Both the position numbers and the translations under genes were made by a program. The notes below the pieces were generated by a model that did no database searches, had not been told where the DNA came from, and worked only from the letters and a program-made list of their open reading frames with translations. 64,000 bases of DNA, from the NCBI GenBank assembly GCA_030620095.1, contig JAUTXW010003599.1:434001-498000 (forward strand), written 5' to 3'. Within the stretch, counting starts at the first letter, position 1, and every line of letters starts with the position of its first letter. This stretch comes from Kuschelorhynchus macadamiae. Lineage: Eukaryota > Arthropoda > Insecta > Coleoptera > Curculionidae. Of the stretch, positions 32,760-45,704 are shown in pieces.

Positions 32760-34905
32760 TACAGGGTGTTTTTTTTTCGTTGATAATACAGAGTATAGGC
32801 TGAACGGTAAGAGATACAAAAAAACTAAGATACGTATACCGGTCTCTTCTTTAGTGCTTAGTTTCATGATGCGGTCAAATTTACGCTAACTGGATTGGTT
32901 TAGGAAATATAAGGTGATTCTCAAAGTCTCCCGTTTCTTATATTTTCGATTATTTATGGAAATAAAAAAACTTTACAAAAGTTTTATGACTTTTTCCGTA
33001 GAATCCAGCGGCGTATTTATAAAAATATAGATATTTTAATTTTTGAGATGTTATCAAAAGTAGCAATTTCTTAAATGGGATACTCTATATCTAAGCATCT
33101 AGAAAAATTGCATTTTTTCTTGCATTGCAACAATATACAATACCTAATATTTTTCTTTGTCCTAGGTAGCCGAAATACCAAAAAAACATTTTTTTTTAGT
33201 TGGCCATGGATTGAATCATTATTCTTTTATTTTATAATAGGTATCTTAAAAACTCAGTTGCCAAGAATATTAAAACATTGATAAACCAAAACATCTACAA
33301 AAAATTATAATAATAACTCAACAATTATCTTGAATACTTATCGATTACCATAGTTGTTTAATCACAAAAGGTGCTAAAATTGTCTTCCATTCTGGTCGAT
33401 GCATTTTTGGACTCGGCTTGCAACTGAACGAGTGGCGTTATAAATATGAATATTTGGCACTCTTCCAATGCAATTAATAAAAGTTGCTCTAAGTTCTTCT
33501 AAAGTATTACTTCTTGTTTTATATACTTCATTTTTCATAAATCCCCAAAAATAAAAGTCTAGTGGCGTCAGGTCGGGGGAACGCGGAGGCCATTTGTTTG
33601 GTCCATATACATCAAGCCAGTTTTTCTCCGAAATTGACAGTTAGTAAGTGCCTTACCATGTGGCTGTTATGGGGTTGGGCACCGTCTTGTTGTAGATAAA
33701 CATTATTTCTTGCAGCTAATGGCATGTGATCCAACTCGTTTATTACACATTTTTCCAAAATTTGGAAGTCCTGTATTTAAGGACTCTATTCTGAAATAGT
33801 GCCACCCACACATGGAACCCAAAGCGTCCTTATTTTACCCTACTGGCGGTCTGATGAGGATTTATGTTTGACCAACATCGATTGTTATATCTAGCGACCA
33901 TCTTACACTTTGAAAAAAATTGGGATTCCGATTAATCTGCTGCAAATACCAATAACAAAATTCTAAACGCCGTTCTTCATCTCCAGGATGTAAGTTATGA
34001 ACTTTCCTTCTCTTATACGGTTTATACTTATGCTTTTTCAACGTGTTTAGAGCTTTAGATTTACTTATGTCAATGTCTTTGTCTAATATATTTATTTCAT
34101 GTCTTTCTCTATTTCCTTATTGTAACTCTTACCTCTTGGTTTTGCGAATTATCCATTCGCACTTAAATTGTCATATAATCCTTGAAATACTTCTTTATCT
34201 GGCTGTCGTCATTCCGGGTAACGCTCAAAGTATAGGTCTAAAACTGCGTCTTTATTTTTATTACTCTGAATATAGCACTGAAACATGTTTAACTTTTACT
34301 AGTTTTGAAACACATTCATTTTGGACATCTTTTTTTAAAAAAATATAATCGAAAACAGAATTTGACAATGAATACCTAATTGTTATTTAATTTTATGACA
34401 TGTAAACAAACAAAAACAAACGCCTAAAAAAATTTCAGTCCATGGCCAACTAAAAATAAATGGTTTTTGGTATTTTAGCTATTTAGGACAAAGCAAAATA
34501 TTAAGTATTATATATCCTTGCAATCGCAACAAAAAATGCAATTTTTCTAGGTACTTAGATATCGGGTGTCCCATTTAAGAAAATGCCACTTTTGATAATA
34601 TCTCAAAAATTAAAACATCTATATTTTTTTTAAGTAGGCCGCTGGATTCTACGTAAAAAGTCATAAAACTTTTGTATTTTAAGTTTTTTTTTATCTCCGT
34701 AGATAACCGAGTAATAAAAGATAATAAGAAACGGGAGATTTTAAAAATCACCCTGTATTTTCTAAACCAATCCATTTAGTGTAGATGTGACAGGGCCATT
34801 AAACTAAACTCTAAAAAACAGAACGGGACGCGTATCTTAGTTTTTTTGTATCTCTTACCGTTCAGCATATACCCTATAATATCAACGAAAAAAAACCACC
34901 CTGTA
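32760..34905. mobile_element. Mariner-type element with about 450-bp TIRs
   Basis: The left TIR starts TACAGGGTGTTTTTTTTTCG (32760) and extends to about 33210 (AGTTGGCCATGGA); the right runs from about 34440 (TCCATGGCCAACT) to 34905 (CCACCCTGTA). Middle landmarks: GGCTGAACGGTAAGAGATAC and its complement near 34850. TA at both ends. Confidence 0.9.
33375..34010 (-). pseudogene. Mariner-type transposase relic, D1 lost
   Basis: Minus strand from 34010: RRKVHNLHPGDEERRLEFCY, WYLQQINRNPNFFQSVRWS. The segment that should hold the first Asp (WSDE) is scrambled. Then PLAARNNVYLQQDGAQPHNS (second Asp), HMVRHLLTVNFGEKLA, stop, and PPRSPDLTPLDFYFWGFMKN (third Asp), ending VASRVQKCIDQNGRQF near 33375. 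It belongs to the same group as the transposase at 18832-19942 and shares its long-TIR structure. Confidence 0.88.
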
Positions 34906-36900
34906 CAACGGAGAAGCCAATGGTAACAAAGACAAGAACTAGGAAATAGTAATAGCGAAATAATTTAAAACTGGTATTGAATTTTATTGCTACAGAGCTT
35001 TTTATGATTATGCCCTATTTATATAGATTCACGCATTGTGATCCGTGTCGTTGTGACTAAGATTAAAAAAAATGTTTTAGGTGTACGTCTGTAATAGGTA
35101 AACTGTTACATTAATAAACTTATAAATAATCCATATTTTAGTTATATTTGATAATGTATATTTGTGCTAAAGCAGTAGTTATTGTAGAAGTGTAATTTTG
35201 TGTTTTATATGTTTTTTGCAGGTAATTCAAGATGCCCACATACATCTTGATGCCTGAGGTAAATAAACGAGGATCCATATGCCGGGTGCCGTAGTTAAGC
35301 TCATTTTTTACTTATTACAAATTACTATTTACAAGTATCCAACTTTCTCAAAAAAAAAACATTGCTAGCGATTAAAATGTTGACTGTTCAAAAGAGCTGT
35401 CAAATAGTTACAATACAGACCCATGTGTCATCATTCATATCTATACGAATCGAATCAAAATTTCATGGACTAAATTGTCAAAAAAAGTCACATTCATTAT
35501 GGGCGTAGATATAAATATAAACAATAATTATAAATGAAATTGCTATTAACTATTAACTACTTACCGGCAACAAAAAATATAACAAAACTATCTTCCTAAA
35601 AGGACTGCTTTGAAGATTAAACAGTATAAGAATTTATAAAATAAATATAAATACGAGCAATATAAAATTACAATAATCAGAACCTCTAAACAATTCCTAG
35701 AGGTTTGAGAGTTTGACGGGAAAAGCCTGCCTATGATGATAATTTTGTCTAGGAAGTTCGTTTTGGTAACTTAATCTTTTAACATATCTCTTGAATGTAT
35801 TCATATTCGGAAGAGAATATTTCATATTTTGCTCTTTTCTTTTATTATTGATATATGGAATACTAATCGATAAGAGAAATACAAAATTTAAAAAGCACGT
35901 CTTTCATATTTTCATTGTTTGATGACACATGGGTAAATATCCATCGGCCCAACTGTACCTGCCCTGCTTTTTAATTTCCCTGAGGTTCAAAATAACAAAT
36001 TAGCTCGGCTTTTGCTACTGTTTTTGTTTCTTGTTTATGCGTATATTAAAAAAAAATGAGTAACAACTTCGAAATTTTGACCAAGGCATCTGTATCCCCG
36101 TTATCGAGCGAGGTAGTCAGTTGACGATATGTCATTCTTTAGCTCGTTATTACACCGATCATAACAGGTGCACAGTTACATTTTTTCTGTTACTTTTTTG
36201 AACAATATTAAGTGTGGTTTAGGTCAAGTAGGTAAGTTAAACCAAATAACCTTTGTCTTACAGTTCAATAAACAATGGTATGTCATGATGAATTTGTGAA
36301 TATTAAGGTGATTTAAATAGTTTCTTTCCTGATATTGGTCGCACCAGAAAATAAGAAAATAAAAACTAATTTTCTTGAAGCAAAAGTCTATACTAATTAT
36401 GAAGAACAATGAAGACAGTGTCCTTGAAAAAAATTGCATCATAAGGGATTTGTCTTAGTTAACTTTTGCAAAATTTATAAATAACTCTTTTGTTGTTGTC
36501 CTGCTACCTGTCAAAATTGTTGTCTTTATAAAAAAGGCTAAAAGTAGGCTTATTTGCTAATATATGACACAGTTTTATAAACAAGAGTTGTTCATTTTAA
36601 TTAATTACTATAAAAAAATTAGATTTTTTGAGAGTCAGTAGGCTCTTTTATATAAAGGATTCTCCGTTCTGTCCTACCTAATTTATCTAATCTTCATAAG
36701 ACAAATAACAAGGAACTAATTCAGGAGTGTGATCGACATTTTAAAAACTATTTGTAAAGTGCATTTAAAAAATTAAATTTGGAATTGGTGACCAAAACTC
36801 GGTATACATATGTAAAACTAGAAAGTAAACAACTTTTGTAATGATATAATTTTACGTTTTAGGAAATAAGCCCATTTTTATTGTATTTATTGTATTATAT
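34906..36900. other. ey intron 1, no gene recognised
   Basis: One of the longest stretches without a recognisable transposon. A short stretch at 35222-35258 (after TTTTTTGCAG, before GTAAAT) looks like a mini-exon but does not fit ey phase. The minus-strand ORF at 36224-36442 has no homology I can name. Confidence 0.4.
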
Positions 36901-36904
36901 TCGT

Positions 36905-37740
36905 GAAAAAATCACCCTTCCAAGCTTTGACACTTCTCCACATTTTAGGGTGCTTAAATGCCAAAAAACAAGTTTTCTCAATTTTATCTATTTCCCTGTC
37001 TGCTTATCCGAGGAAAAGTTACTAAATTAGTTACCCGTTTGACAATTTTTTTAGCCAAAAAGTAATGGTCATATAGGGAAGATTTGGTAAAAATCTAATG
37101 TGACAGGACAAATGGAGGCCTAATGAAATGTTAAAAAATATATTACTAAAAAACTAATTAGCCATTTTACCTTAAATGTTGCACAAAAATCAAATTCTGG
37201 TACGAATCCAAGATGGCGAAACAAAACAGCAGTAAAATATTTAAAAAAGATCAGCCTGAAAAAACTACTTATTAGACTAAATATAAGAATTAAGTGTGAT
37301 ATATTGGTCAACTGATAAAATTGCGGTACGAATTCAAGATGGTAGAACAAAATGGCGGCCAAATAAAATGTTTGTAATCGTGAAAAAATCACCGTTCCAA
37401 GATTTTTTAGATCTTTACGTTGTGGGGTCCCTAGATGACAGAAAACATTTCTAGTCAATTCTGTCGGTACGACTGCCGATGTGTCTGTTTGTCAGTTTTC
37501 GGTAGAGTTAAAAAACTACTTACCCGATTGACTTCAAATTATGGTCCATATGGGGATGGCAACATTTTGCTAGAAAGTTAATATGGCTCATCAAAATGGC
37601 GGCCTAGTGAAATAGTTAAAACATTTTTACTAAAAAAACTAATTATCCAGTTTATCTCAAATTTTGTACAAAAATCAAGTCTTACAAAACACAATTCACT
37701 ATTTCCAATAAAAGGAAAGATTCATAAAGAAGGAAGTATA
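36905..37740 (-). repeat. Dispersed repeat, two tandem reverse copies
   Basis: Copies at about 36905-37375 and 37376-37740, each starting CGTGAAAAAATCACC(C/G)TTCCAAG, with CTGTCTG-type tails and units carrying AAATGGCGGCC(T/A)A. Reverse orientation of the repeats at 10500-11340. Confidence 0.75.
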
Positions 37741-37744
37741 GCAA

Positions 37745-38855
37745 ATTTTTCGATTTTTTTACGATTATTATAAAGAATGTCAATTTTTACAGTTAAATTA
37801 CGTCACTATTTTCAAATAAACCATTTTTCCTAATTAATGACGAGACGTTAACACCTAAGCTAAAGTCGGTCGAAATACCCTAATAAAAATTTTATCTGGT
37901 GCAAACTATTCCGAAGTCACTATAAAAACGCAACTAGACCGGTAATTTTTTAAAAATAAGTAACTCTGAACATTTTCCATCATTATTCTTCCGTGCTTTG
38001 GGATTAGTTATCTCTTTAGTAAATAAAAATAAAGATAAATAAATAAAAAATATAAGTATTTATTAGTCTTGCGTCTAATATTTAAAACGCATCTTAGAAT
38101 GTTAACATCTTTTAATAAGTCTTTTTTAATATTATATTCAAATTCTACCAAATAATAATAATATTCTATTCTCATAAAATAAAATGTATCTAATCACACT
38201 AGATTCGCTATGTTTATGTGTAAAAGCCTTATTTAGATTTTCTCGAAACATCCTACATTGACCTGGTAAAACATTTAACAACAAAAAATCCTCTTACCTC
38301 TTCTAAAGAAATTAGAGCCTGGAATGGCTTCTATTCTTATGTTCTTATTACAACAGATCAAACGATTTGATCAAATCTCACAGGATGCATTTAATAACAA
38401 CACCACGCCTCAGGTCTTTCTCTGAACTTAGTGCTAGATTTGTCAATTTGCTTTCAAATCGATGTACTTCCGTAGTAATGCGTAGTCATTGGTCTTGCTT
38501 TTATATAAAAACCATAGTTTTACATTGTCCAGTGTTAGCGTTTACATTATTCTTCAATGAAATATTTTCTTCTACAGGCAATCGTATGTACAGTTATTCT
38601 GTATATACATTAGGCTTCGATATATACTTTCTGAAACCTATTTCCTAGAGTAAAATGAGCGATAGATGTAGAGAAATTGCTTAATATTTAACCGAGGACC
38701 TCCTCAAAATCGTAGAATGTGGAGCAAAGAACATTGCCCAGATTAGCGCCATTAAGGTACTGCCATGTTTGTTATCTTACAAATAACTTTTATTCAAATG
38801 AATAATCAAATCCTTGACATTTCTTCATACATTTTCAACAATATTTTCGATGTTA
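37745..38855. other. ey intron 1, no gene recognised
   Basis: A + strand ORF at 38367-38648 (MIKSHRMHLITTPRLRSFSE...) has no family I recognise and lacks supporting splice context. Confidence 0.35.
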
Positions 38856-38856
38856 T

Positions 38857-40690
38857 ACAGTGTGTCCCAGATTCGATAGAAATCTCGGCTCCCATTATAC
38901 CTACAGCAAAGGTTAAATGGGAAAAGTTTTAGAGGAAACTTAGCGCATTCGACATTCGACTTCAGATTTTCGATCGGTTAATTGCTTTTGGAAATAACCG
39001 AAAATGGCGAATTTCGTTTTTCACCAGTAAATCCAAAACGGTAAATATGACAGCTGCCAAAACCTGACATTATACGGATACTTTTTTAAAACGAATAAGA
39101 TGACGTATACGACATGTCTCCATCATCTTTTGATATGCCGCAACCCGCCTCATCTTTCATTTCTCTTATGGCCGCCATATTGGATTTTTCGATTTTTGGA
39201 AAGAGCGTAAAATTTTCAGCCTAGTGATGTCTCACAAGTGCATAAAAGATTTGAGTATCGTTGAAATATCACACTTCCTAAAATTAGGTCTCATTTTTTT
39301 CTAAGGAGGGCACAATTTATTTTTCACAAGATTACATTAATAAGTATTGTATTAAACGCATTCGTACTTGGGTTACATTCATTTACAAATTTGCAAAATG
39401 ACGTCCATTTGTATCGAGACACTTTTGACAAATGGTGACTGTTTTTCGTACAGTCCTGGGAGGTGTATTTCCGTTAATATTTCCAACTGTGTCCAAAACT
39501 CTTCCGTTAATATTTATAAATGTGTCAAAAATTCATTCTTCGTTTGACCACAGAGGTAAAAACCCAAGGGCGAGAGGTAAGGGGATCTAGGAGGCCAAGA
39601 TATTGGAACATTTAAGAAAATAATTCTTTCGTTATCCATCCTGTTGAAACCAGGTTCTTCTATACTCATCTTCCGTTAGAGTAGCTCGTAAAGCCCGTAC
39701 AATCTGGTTTCGCAAAAGCTCTAGGTATCTCTGTCCGATTAGGGTGAAGTCAAACAAGTTGGTCCTATAAGTCGATTTCCTGAAATGATTAATAATTTAT
39801 GAATAGGTGCTCAATTAAAAAAGTTAAGTTACATTAAATTACCAATGACTCCACACCAAACGTTACCTCCAAATCTGATCTGTAGACGTCTCTCTGCCAC
39901 TTCGTAAGGGTTTTCTACAGCCCAATGCTGACTGTTGTGCTTGTTAAAAACTCCACAATTCGTAAACCTACTCTGGACCACAAGATATGATTTACAAAAT
40001 CGGGATTTTCATTACACTTGCTAGTATACCACTCACAGAAGCATAGTCGTCTTGTAAAATCAGTTTACTTAAGTCCTTTAACAATTATTATGGGTTTGTA
40101 TGGTACTTATTCTTTTTTAACACTCTCTGTGCCGTTGACTTTGGCACATAAATTTCCCGTTCTATAGTTCTTACGGATGCACTAGGGTTCTTGTTGATAG
40201 CTTGTAAAATGTTTCTGTTGCGATTTTCATTGTCAATATTGTATCCGCTTCTAGATTGTTCAAAGTCCCCATAGTTAATTAAATTAACTACGATTTATCT
40301 GAATTCGATTTTATGAGGTTGACGTCGTTTGAGGTATAGTATAATATAATAATAATAACACATCTCCAAATACCTTGTTGAGGTAATGTCGCTGTTCCTG
40401 TGTGACTGCAAGTACAGTGCTAACATGTCAAACTTTTCTTCATTTGATTAGGGAATACCGGTCATTTTCAACAGGTCTCGACAATTTGTGTCTGATTTAT
40501 GATTTTATTGAGAGAAAAGCGTATTACTTATTAAAATACGATATTTCAAAAACCAATTGACCGATAGTAAATCTGAAGCCGGATGTCGAGTGCGCTAAGT
40601 TTCCTCAAAAACTTTTTCCATTTAACCTTTACTGTAGGTATAATAGCAGCCAAGATCCCTATGTAGATAAGCGAATCTGGGACTGCCAAA
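38857..40690. mobile_element. Mariner-type element with about 140-bp TIRs
   Basis: Left TIR 38857-38998 (ACAGTGTGTCCCAGATTCGA) and right TIR 40552-40690 (AGCGAATCTGGGACTGCC) are inverted, including ATTATACCTACAGCAAAGGT and its complement. Confidence 0.88.
39360..40095 (-). pseudogene. Mariner-type transposase relic with a probable intron
   Basis: Minus strand: FTRRLCFCEWYTSKCNENPD, FVNHILWS, KHNSQHWAVENPYEVAERRL, FGGNVWCGVIG. A GTAATTTAAT donor and an ...ATTTCAG acceptor (near 39782) bracket about 70 nt, and splicing joins VIG to NRLIGPT, as the family requires. Then NERIIFLNVPISWPPRSPYL, SPLGFYLCGQTKNE, with Tyr replacing the third Asp. The end reads TICQKCLDTNGRHF. Frameshifts and stops throughout. 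Confidence 0.82.
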
Positions 40691-43600
40691 AAAACTGTTT
40701 TTTTTTCGAGCTCGAAGATACTTTTTTTCTGCTAACTTGCATACTCTTCACATGTCAGAAATCAGAGCCAGCCCCTCTTTCAGTCCTTAATATTCTTGAA
40801 CCTCTCCAAAAAAAAGATATTCACCCGTTTAATGATCCAGACATCAGAAGCATCCTTCCCTCGTGAAGCATGGATTGTCTCTGGATACTGGTAGGAATCT
40901 ATCGTGCCTAGCGAGTTTATTTTCAAGTAAGTAACCCTATTTTGGAATCATTGACCAGCAAAGGTCGTTTCCTCAAAGTCTAATTTACAAAACAATATTT
41001 AAAAGCTATGTCAGCCAATTTTCCCAATCTTCATTTACGCGAGCTTTGCCTTTTTTTACCATACCACGACAGCTTTCGGGTAAATTTTATATAATATGGG
41101 CTATATTAACAAATTGGCATTAACTATTGGCAAATTATTAGACAGTTTCTTTTACTCCTCGTTCCCATTCGAAAAATCGAAAAAATCTGGTATAATAGTT
41201 TTTAAATGTACCTTTTTGCATTTTTTTAGTTACAGTTAAAATTTAGAAATGTTTTAGTAGTTAAAAAGGATTTTGAACTAAATTCACATATTATCATCAA
41301 GGCTGGATGGCATTGAAAAACATATGAAATATCGATAATGTTATACCTACATGTAAAATAATACATCCATAAGTTAGGGCATTTATGTTTATTAGGTCAT
41401 ACATATTAAAATTCGAGAAAACATTTTTGACAGAATTATTAAAACAAGTAAAATGATTTATTTTAATATCCTATTTTTTTAATGCATATTTAAAATCTAT
41501 GTGAAATTCTTAACATTTTTCATGTCGCATACTCAAGCTATCAGGAGTTACCAAAATACTGATCTTTGAAATTTGGCATAAAAAAACTGTTAGTAGATCA
41601 TAGATATACCTGTAATTTACCTTGTTTGTCATAAAAATTGCCATTGTTATGGTTTATTACCAGCTTTTTTATTTCCCTAGTTTAAAAATAAGGTGTCATA
41701 ATATTATATGTCAATTTTTAAACCTCAGTATCTCGAAAAATGTTTACTTCAAGTGTAAGATGGGGTACTACATTTAATGTGTAATAAAAGACATTTGTAA
41801 CAAGTACCACCGATGTCACAGTTTCCAATTGAACGACCCAGTATATCTGAAGCTAATATAAATACCCGTAATTTAATAATTCGTTTATAGCGTTTTTGTC
41901 AAAAATAATTACTTATACTTTGATCTAATTTATATAAAATTTTATGGACTTATTGTAATTGTATATATCGATATGTCATTAAAATATCAATAGATCAGTT
42001 AGTCGTTCTGATATTTCTCAACCGGCTTAAATACGCTTCTCGGATTCTAAAAGATTGTTTCTTTTCCCGCATTATTTTTTTTCGTATTGTGCATGGTGGT
42101 AGAGAGGGTAGCATAAGCAATATTAAATTTTTTACAGGGTGTATTTACTTAAAAAAAGGTTTTCCTCGTAATTATGTATTGATATTTTGAAACCTAAGTC
42201 AACATCTCGGGACTTTTTAGCAGTTTATTTGTTTACTGCCTTGTAACAACAACAATGGAGCTATTTTTTCAGAAAAACCACTCATTTTAGATCAAAATGG
42301 TGAAATGTGCCTTTGCTTGTGACTCATATGGTTGATCGTAATAAAATAATTCTTTACGGGACTTTTTAACTCAAAATAGGTTTCGATTTAAGTAAGGTCA
42401 TAGTAAATGTAATATTAAAGAGCGATCACACTTCTTATATACAGTTCAAATAAATTAACCACATGAACTGCTCGTGTCCCAGTTTAATTGCCGCGAGCAG
42501 CAATATGCGACATGGTGTTGTCAGGAGCGTCTACTTGTTTAGAAATACAATACAAAAATGATTCTTATTTATAATCGAAATTAACCATCTGATCGGATAG
42601 CATTACGTCGTTGACTGGCAACTCTGGGCATTGTGGGAGGCTAACCGCGTCGACCCTGGGCGTCGTGCTACACGGAAATCTGTCGATGGATCCCAACTGT
42701 ATGGAATACAATACAAAATTGGAATCCATTTAGAGGTTTATTTAACATTCTCGTCTACTCAAAGTATTATATGTCTTTAATAATAGCAACAAACATTTTT
42801 ATAACACACAGATGTTTCTATAAAATACCGAGAGTACCAAATTCTCCTCTACGGATTGCATATAGGCTCTGATTGGAAACTGGGTGACCAGTAATGCCAT
42901 TCTATGGGATTTTTTTTATTAACTTAACTTAGCAAAAATTGAGTCTGCAGAAAGTTTATTATTGAAATACAATGCAACTTGGCAATAAAAAAGTTAGCTA
43001 TCGAATTTGACATTTTTTCCAAAAAATTGTATGCTCCTTTTGTTTTCGAAATTTGGAAAAAAGGTAAAGGAAAAATTTATTTCTTTTTTGATTTTATACT
43101 TATATGCCAAATTTCACCTCTATTGATTAACTTAAAATTTCTCTAATTTTTTTTAACCAAGTGCTTTTTTATCTATCAAAATTCCCTTTTACATGCTAAA
43201 TTTCACAGGCAAGATAAGCCACAGCACTAATTTTTTTATTGTGATTTTGCATTATTTTTCAAGCAAAAGCTTTCTGCTGACTCAAACTTTGCTAATGTAT
43301 CAAAAAGAAAATCCAAAAAATGCTGACCTTACTAGTCATACTGCATCTTATCCGAGACTCTAGGCAATCTATAAAATAGAATTTGGGTAACTCTGTAGCT
43401 TATCGTACCATCTGTATGTATTTCAAAGTGAAACATTTAAACATATTAATTAAATTTGTGATAGTTTTGCACTTACATATTTCTTTACTTAGATCGTACC
43501 TTATTTTGAGACATTCCATATAATTTAAAAGGCCCCGTATAAAAACATTTTCTTAAAATGGACCACAAGTATCATTAACAATAGAAATGTGGTCAATTGT

Positions 43601-43990
43601 AAACAAAAAACTGCCATAAACATCTAAAGATATTGACTTAGACTATCAGTCTGTTATAAAGAGGAAACCCATTCATTAAAAAAACCACCTTGTGGAAATT
43701 TTTTACATTACCCTTTTTGCCACCCTGTACAACGTTGAAAAAAATTGTTGTGAGAAAAGCATTCCCTACTGCTGATGCTACAAAAGAAAGAAGCTTGTAG
43801 ATTCTGAAAAGTTTATTCAAATGGGTCAAGAAATTAAAGAAATTTTTTCACGAGCACTTTGATTTCCTAGCCCTAGTTTATTCACGTACTTACTTTATTG
43901 CAAGAACAATATTCGTTTAATTTGCCTACAAATATCACCTAAACCACACTTTGCACCCTATAACCTAACCTAACGATGTGACTGTGGACA
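40691..43990. other. 3' part of ey intron 1, no gene recognised
   Basis: Mostly AT-rich. TACAGGGTG-like ends at about 42135 and, inverted, at about 43735 (CCACCCTGTACAACG) suggest one eroded element between them. A GC-richer patch at 42480-42700 has no coding frame I can assign. The rest is unassigned and could hold ey enhancers. Confidence 0.4.
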
Positions 43991-43991
43991 G

Positions 43992-44157
43992 GCCATAGCG
44001 GTGTGAACCAGCTAGGGGGTGTGTTCGTCAGCGGACGTCCCTTGCCCGATTCCACAAGGCAGAAAATCGTGGAACTCGCCCATTCAGGAGCCCGGCCCTG
44101 CGATATCTCCAGAATTCTCCAGGTCTCCAACGGATGCGTGTCCAAGATCCTTGGCAG
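43992..44157 (+). CDS. ey: eyeless (Pax6) paired-domain exon, N-terminal PAI subdomain
   Basis: The 166-nt exon follows acceptor ...GTGGACAG and ends AG before GTATAT. It completes a codon with GC, then reads HSGVNQLGGVFVSGRPLPD, STRQKIVELAHSGARPCDIS and RILQVSNGCVSKILG, ending with the first two bases of Arg. This is the beta-hairpin and first helix-turn-helix of the Pax paired domain, which binds DNA. It is nearly identical to Pax6 proteins. Residue 14 is Ser (AGC at 44030-44032), where most Pax6/Toy proteins have Asn and Drosophila Ey has Gly. The pyrimidine tract before the acceptor is weak. Intron 1 before it is about 39.9 kb and packed with transposons. A TGA in frame just upstream (43979-43981) shows the coding region cannot extend leftward without splicing. 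Confidence 0.97.
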
Positions 44158-44509
44158 GTATATTTGGTTGATGTAGGGTGTGAATTTTTTTTGTTGTTGA
44201 TGTGCTGGTTCTGTGATTAGATGTTACTGAGATATCCCAGTTTTATAGTGTTTTAACGGAATGGACTTTACCATGGCTCGTGAAATTAAAAGTTTTTTTT
44301 TATTTTCGCATGTTAAAATAGCGTCAGATGGTGTAAAAGCGTTTGACCCAAGATAATTTGATGTCCTTCAATGATGTCAGACATTGATTTTGCTATATAA
44401 GATCTAATAAATATGGTTCTATGTTTTACGAAATGCCAAAATATGTAGTATCTTAGTGGTTGAGATAAGTATTGGTTTCAGTTACAGTGTATGGATAGGG
44501 GGGCACTAT

Positions 44510-45704
44510 ACGGAGTGACCACGGACAAATAACGCCCTTCCTTTTTTCTTTGTTTTTTAAAATGTCAGTATGGAATTTTGTGATCATATGGGGGACATTA
44601 TTTTTCAACTTTTAACCCATATTTTATAGCTTTGTTCACTTTCCCTTTAAACGGAAGTGGCGCCATCTATGAATTTTTAAATAAAAACTCCAAATTTTTA
44701 TTTACATTCCGATCAAGCATTTCACCATATGTCAGCTTTTAGATTTTTGACATCGGATAATAAATGGGGGAATTATAGACATTTGTTTTATTTAGCTTGG
44801 TTGGCCATGCTACAAAATTTAATGCAGTTTTAGGTTCGTAATTCAAACTTGATTAGAAGCATAATGAGGGAAAATTGCATTTAAAACAGAAACTGCTTAA
44901 TTTTTTTTGGTTTTAAAACAACATTTTAGTATTATTTATTAGAAAAACAAAAAATATTTTTTTTAAAGATCTGGACTTATTTTAATAACCAAAATAGCAA
45001 CAATTTTTTTTGTAAAAACTGAATTGCCTTATTAATTATTTTTTAATGTTTTGAAAATGATCGGTAAATAACGTAATTATTTGCATATTTTGTTTAATAC
45101 GATCCCATACTCAGACCAATAACAAAAATTTAAATCTTAGAGGTGGGTTCATTTTCGAAAATTTTAAGACTAACTGAAGCAATTCAGTATTTATCAAAAA
45201 ATTAAATAAAAAAAATATTGTTGCTATTTTGGTTTTAAAAATAAATAGGTCCAAACATTAAAAAAAAATTTTAAAAATTAATAAAGTTATTTTCAGTCAC
45301 GAAAATTTGGGCAGTTTTTGTTTCAAATGGAACTTTGCTTAATTATAGTACTTACTAAGCCTAAATTAGGAGCATAAATTGTAGTAATATCTATCGCATG
45401 GCAACTAAGCAAAATAAAACAAATGCCTATAACTCCGCCATTTTTTGTTCGATTTGAAAAATCTAAAAACTGATATTTATAAAAAAAAATTAATCAGAAT
45501 ATAATAAAAAATTTGGGGGTTTTCATTTAAAAATGTACAGATGGCGCCACTTCGGGTCAAACCGGAAGTAAACAAAACTGTCAAACTTGGGTTAAAGGTT
45601 GACAAATAGTGTACCATATATAAGATGATAAAGTCTTGAATTGACATTTTAAGAAAAAAAGAAGAAAGAGGAGCGTACATTATTTTTTAAGGAATACCCT
45701 GTAA
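44510..45704. mobile_element. 1.2-kb foldback element just after the second ey exon
   Basis: Arms about 44530-45045 and 45170-45690 are inverted: CTCTTTC-like start and TTTTTTAAAATGTCAGT against ATTGACATTTTAAGAAAAAA, GAAGTGGCGCCATCTATGAA against ACAGATGGCGCCACTTCGGG, and AACCAAAATAGCAACAATTT against its complement near 45225. The right end GGAATACCCTGTA (45690-45704) is transposon-like. No coding capacity. It begins about 350 bp after the splice donor. Confidence 0.9.

Noticed and set aside
35222..35258. Mini-exon candidate between TTTTTTGCAG and GTAAAT that reads MPTYILMPE, as an ey exon
   Set aside because: It ends in phase 0, while the next ey exon needs phase 1. Read in the needed phase it has TGA just before the junction. 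The first exon at 4023-4089 fits without it.
38367..38648. ORF MIKSHRMHLITTPRLRSFSE... as a host gene
   Set aside because: No recognisable domain, no splice context, and random ORFs of this length occur throughout the window.
43939..44145. Minus-strand ORF opposite the paired exon
   Set aside because: The opposite strand encodes an almost identical Pax6 paired domain; this frame is a by-product.
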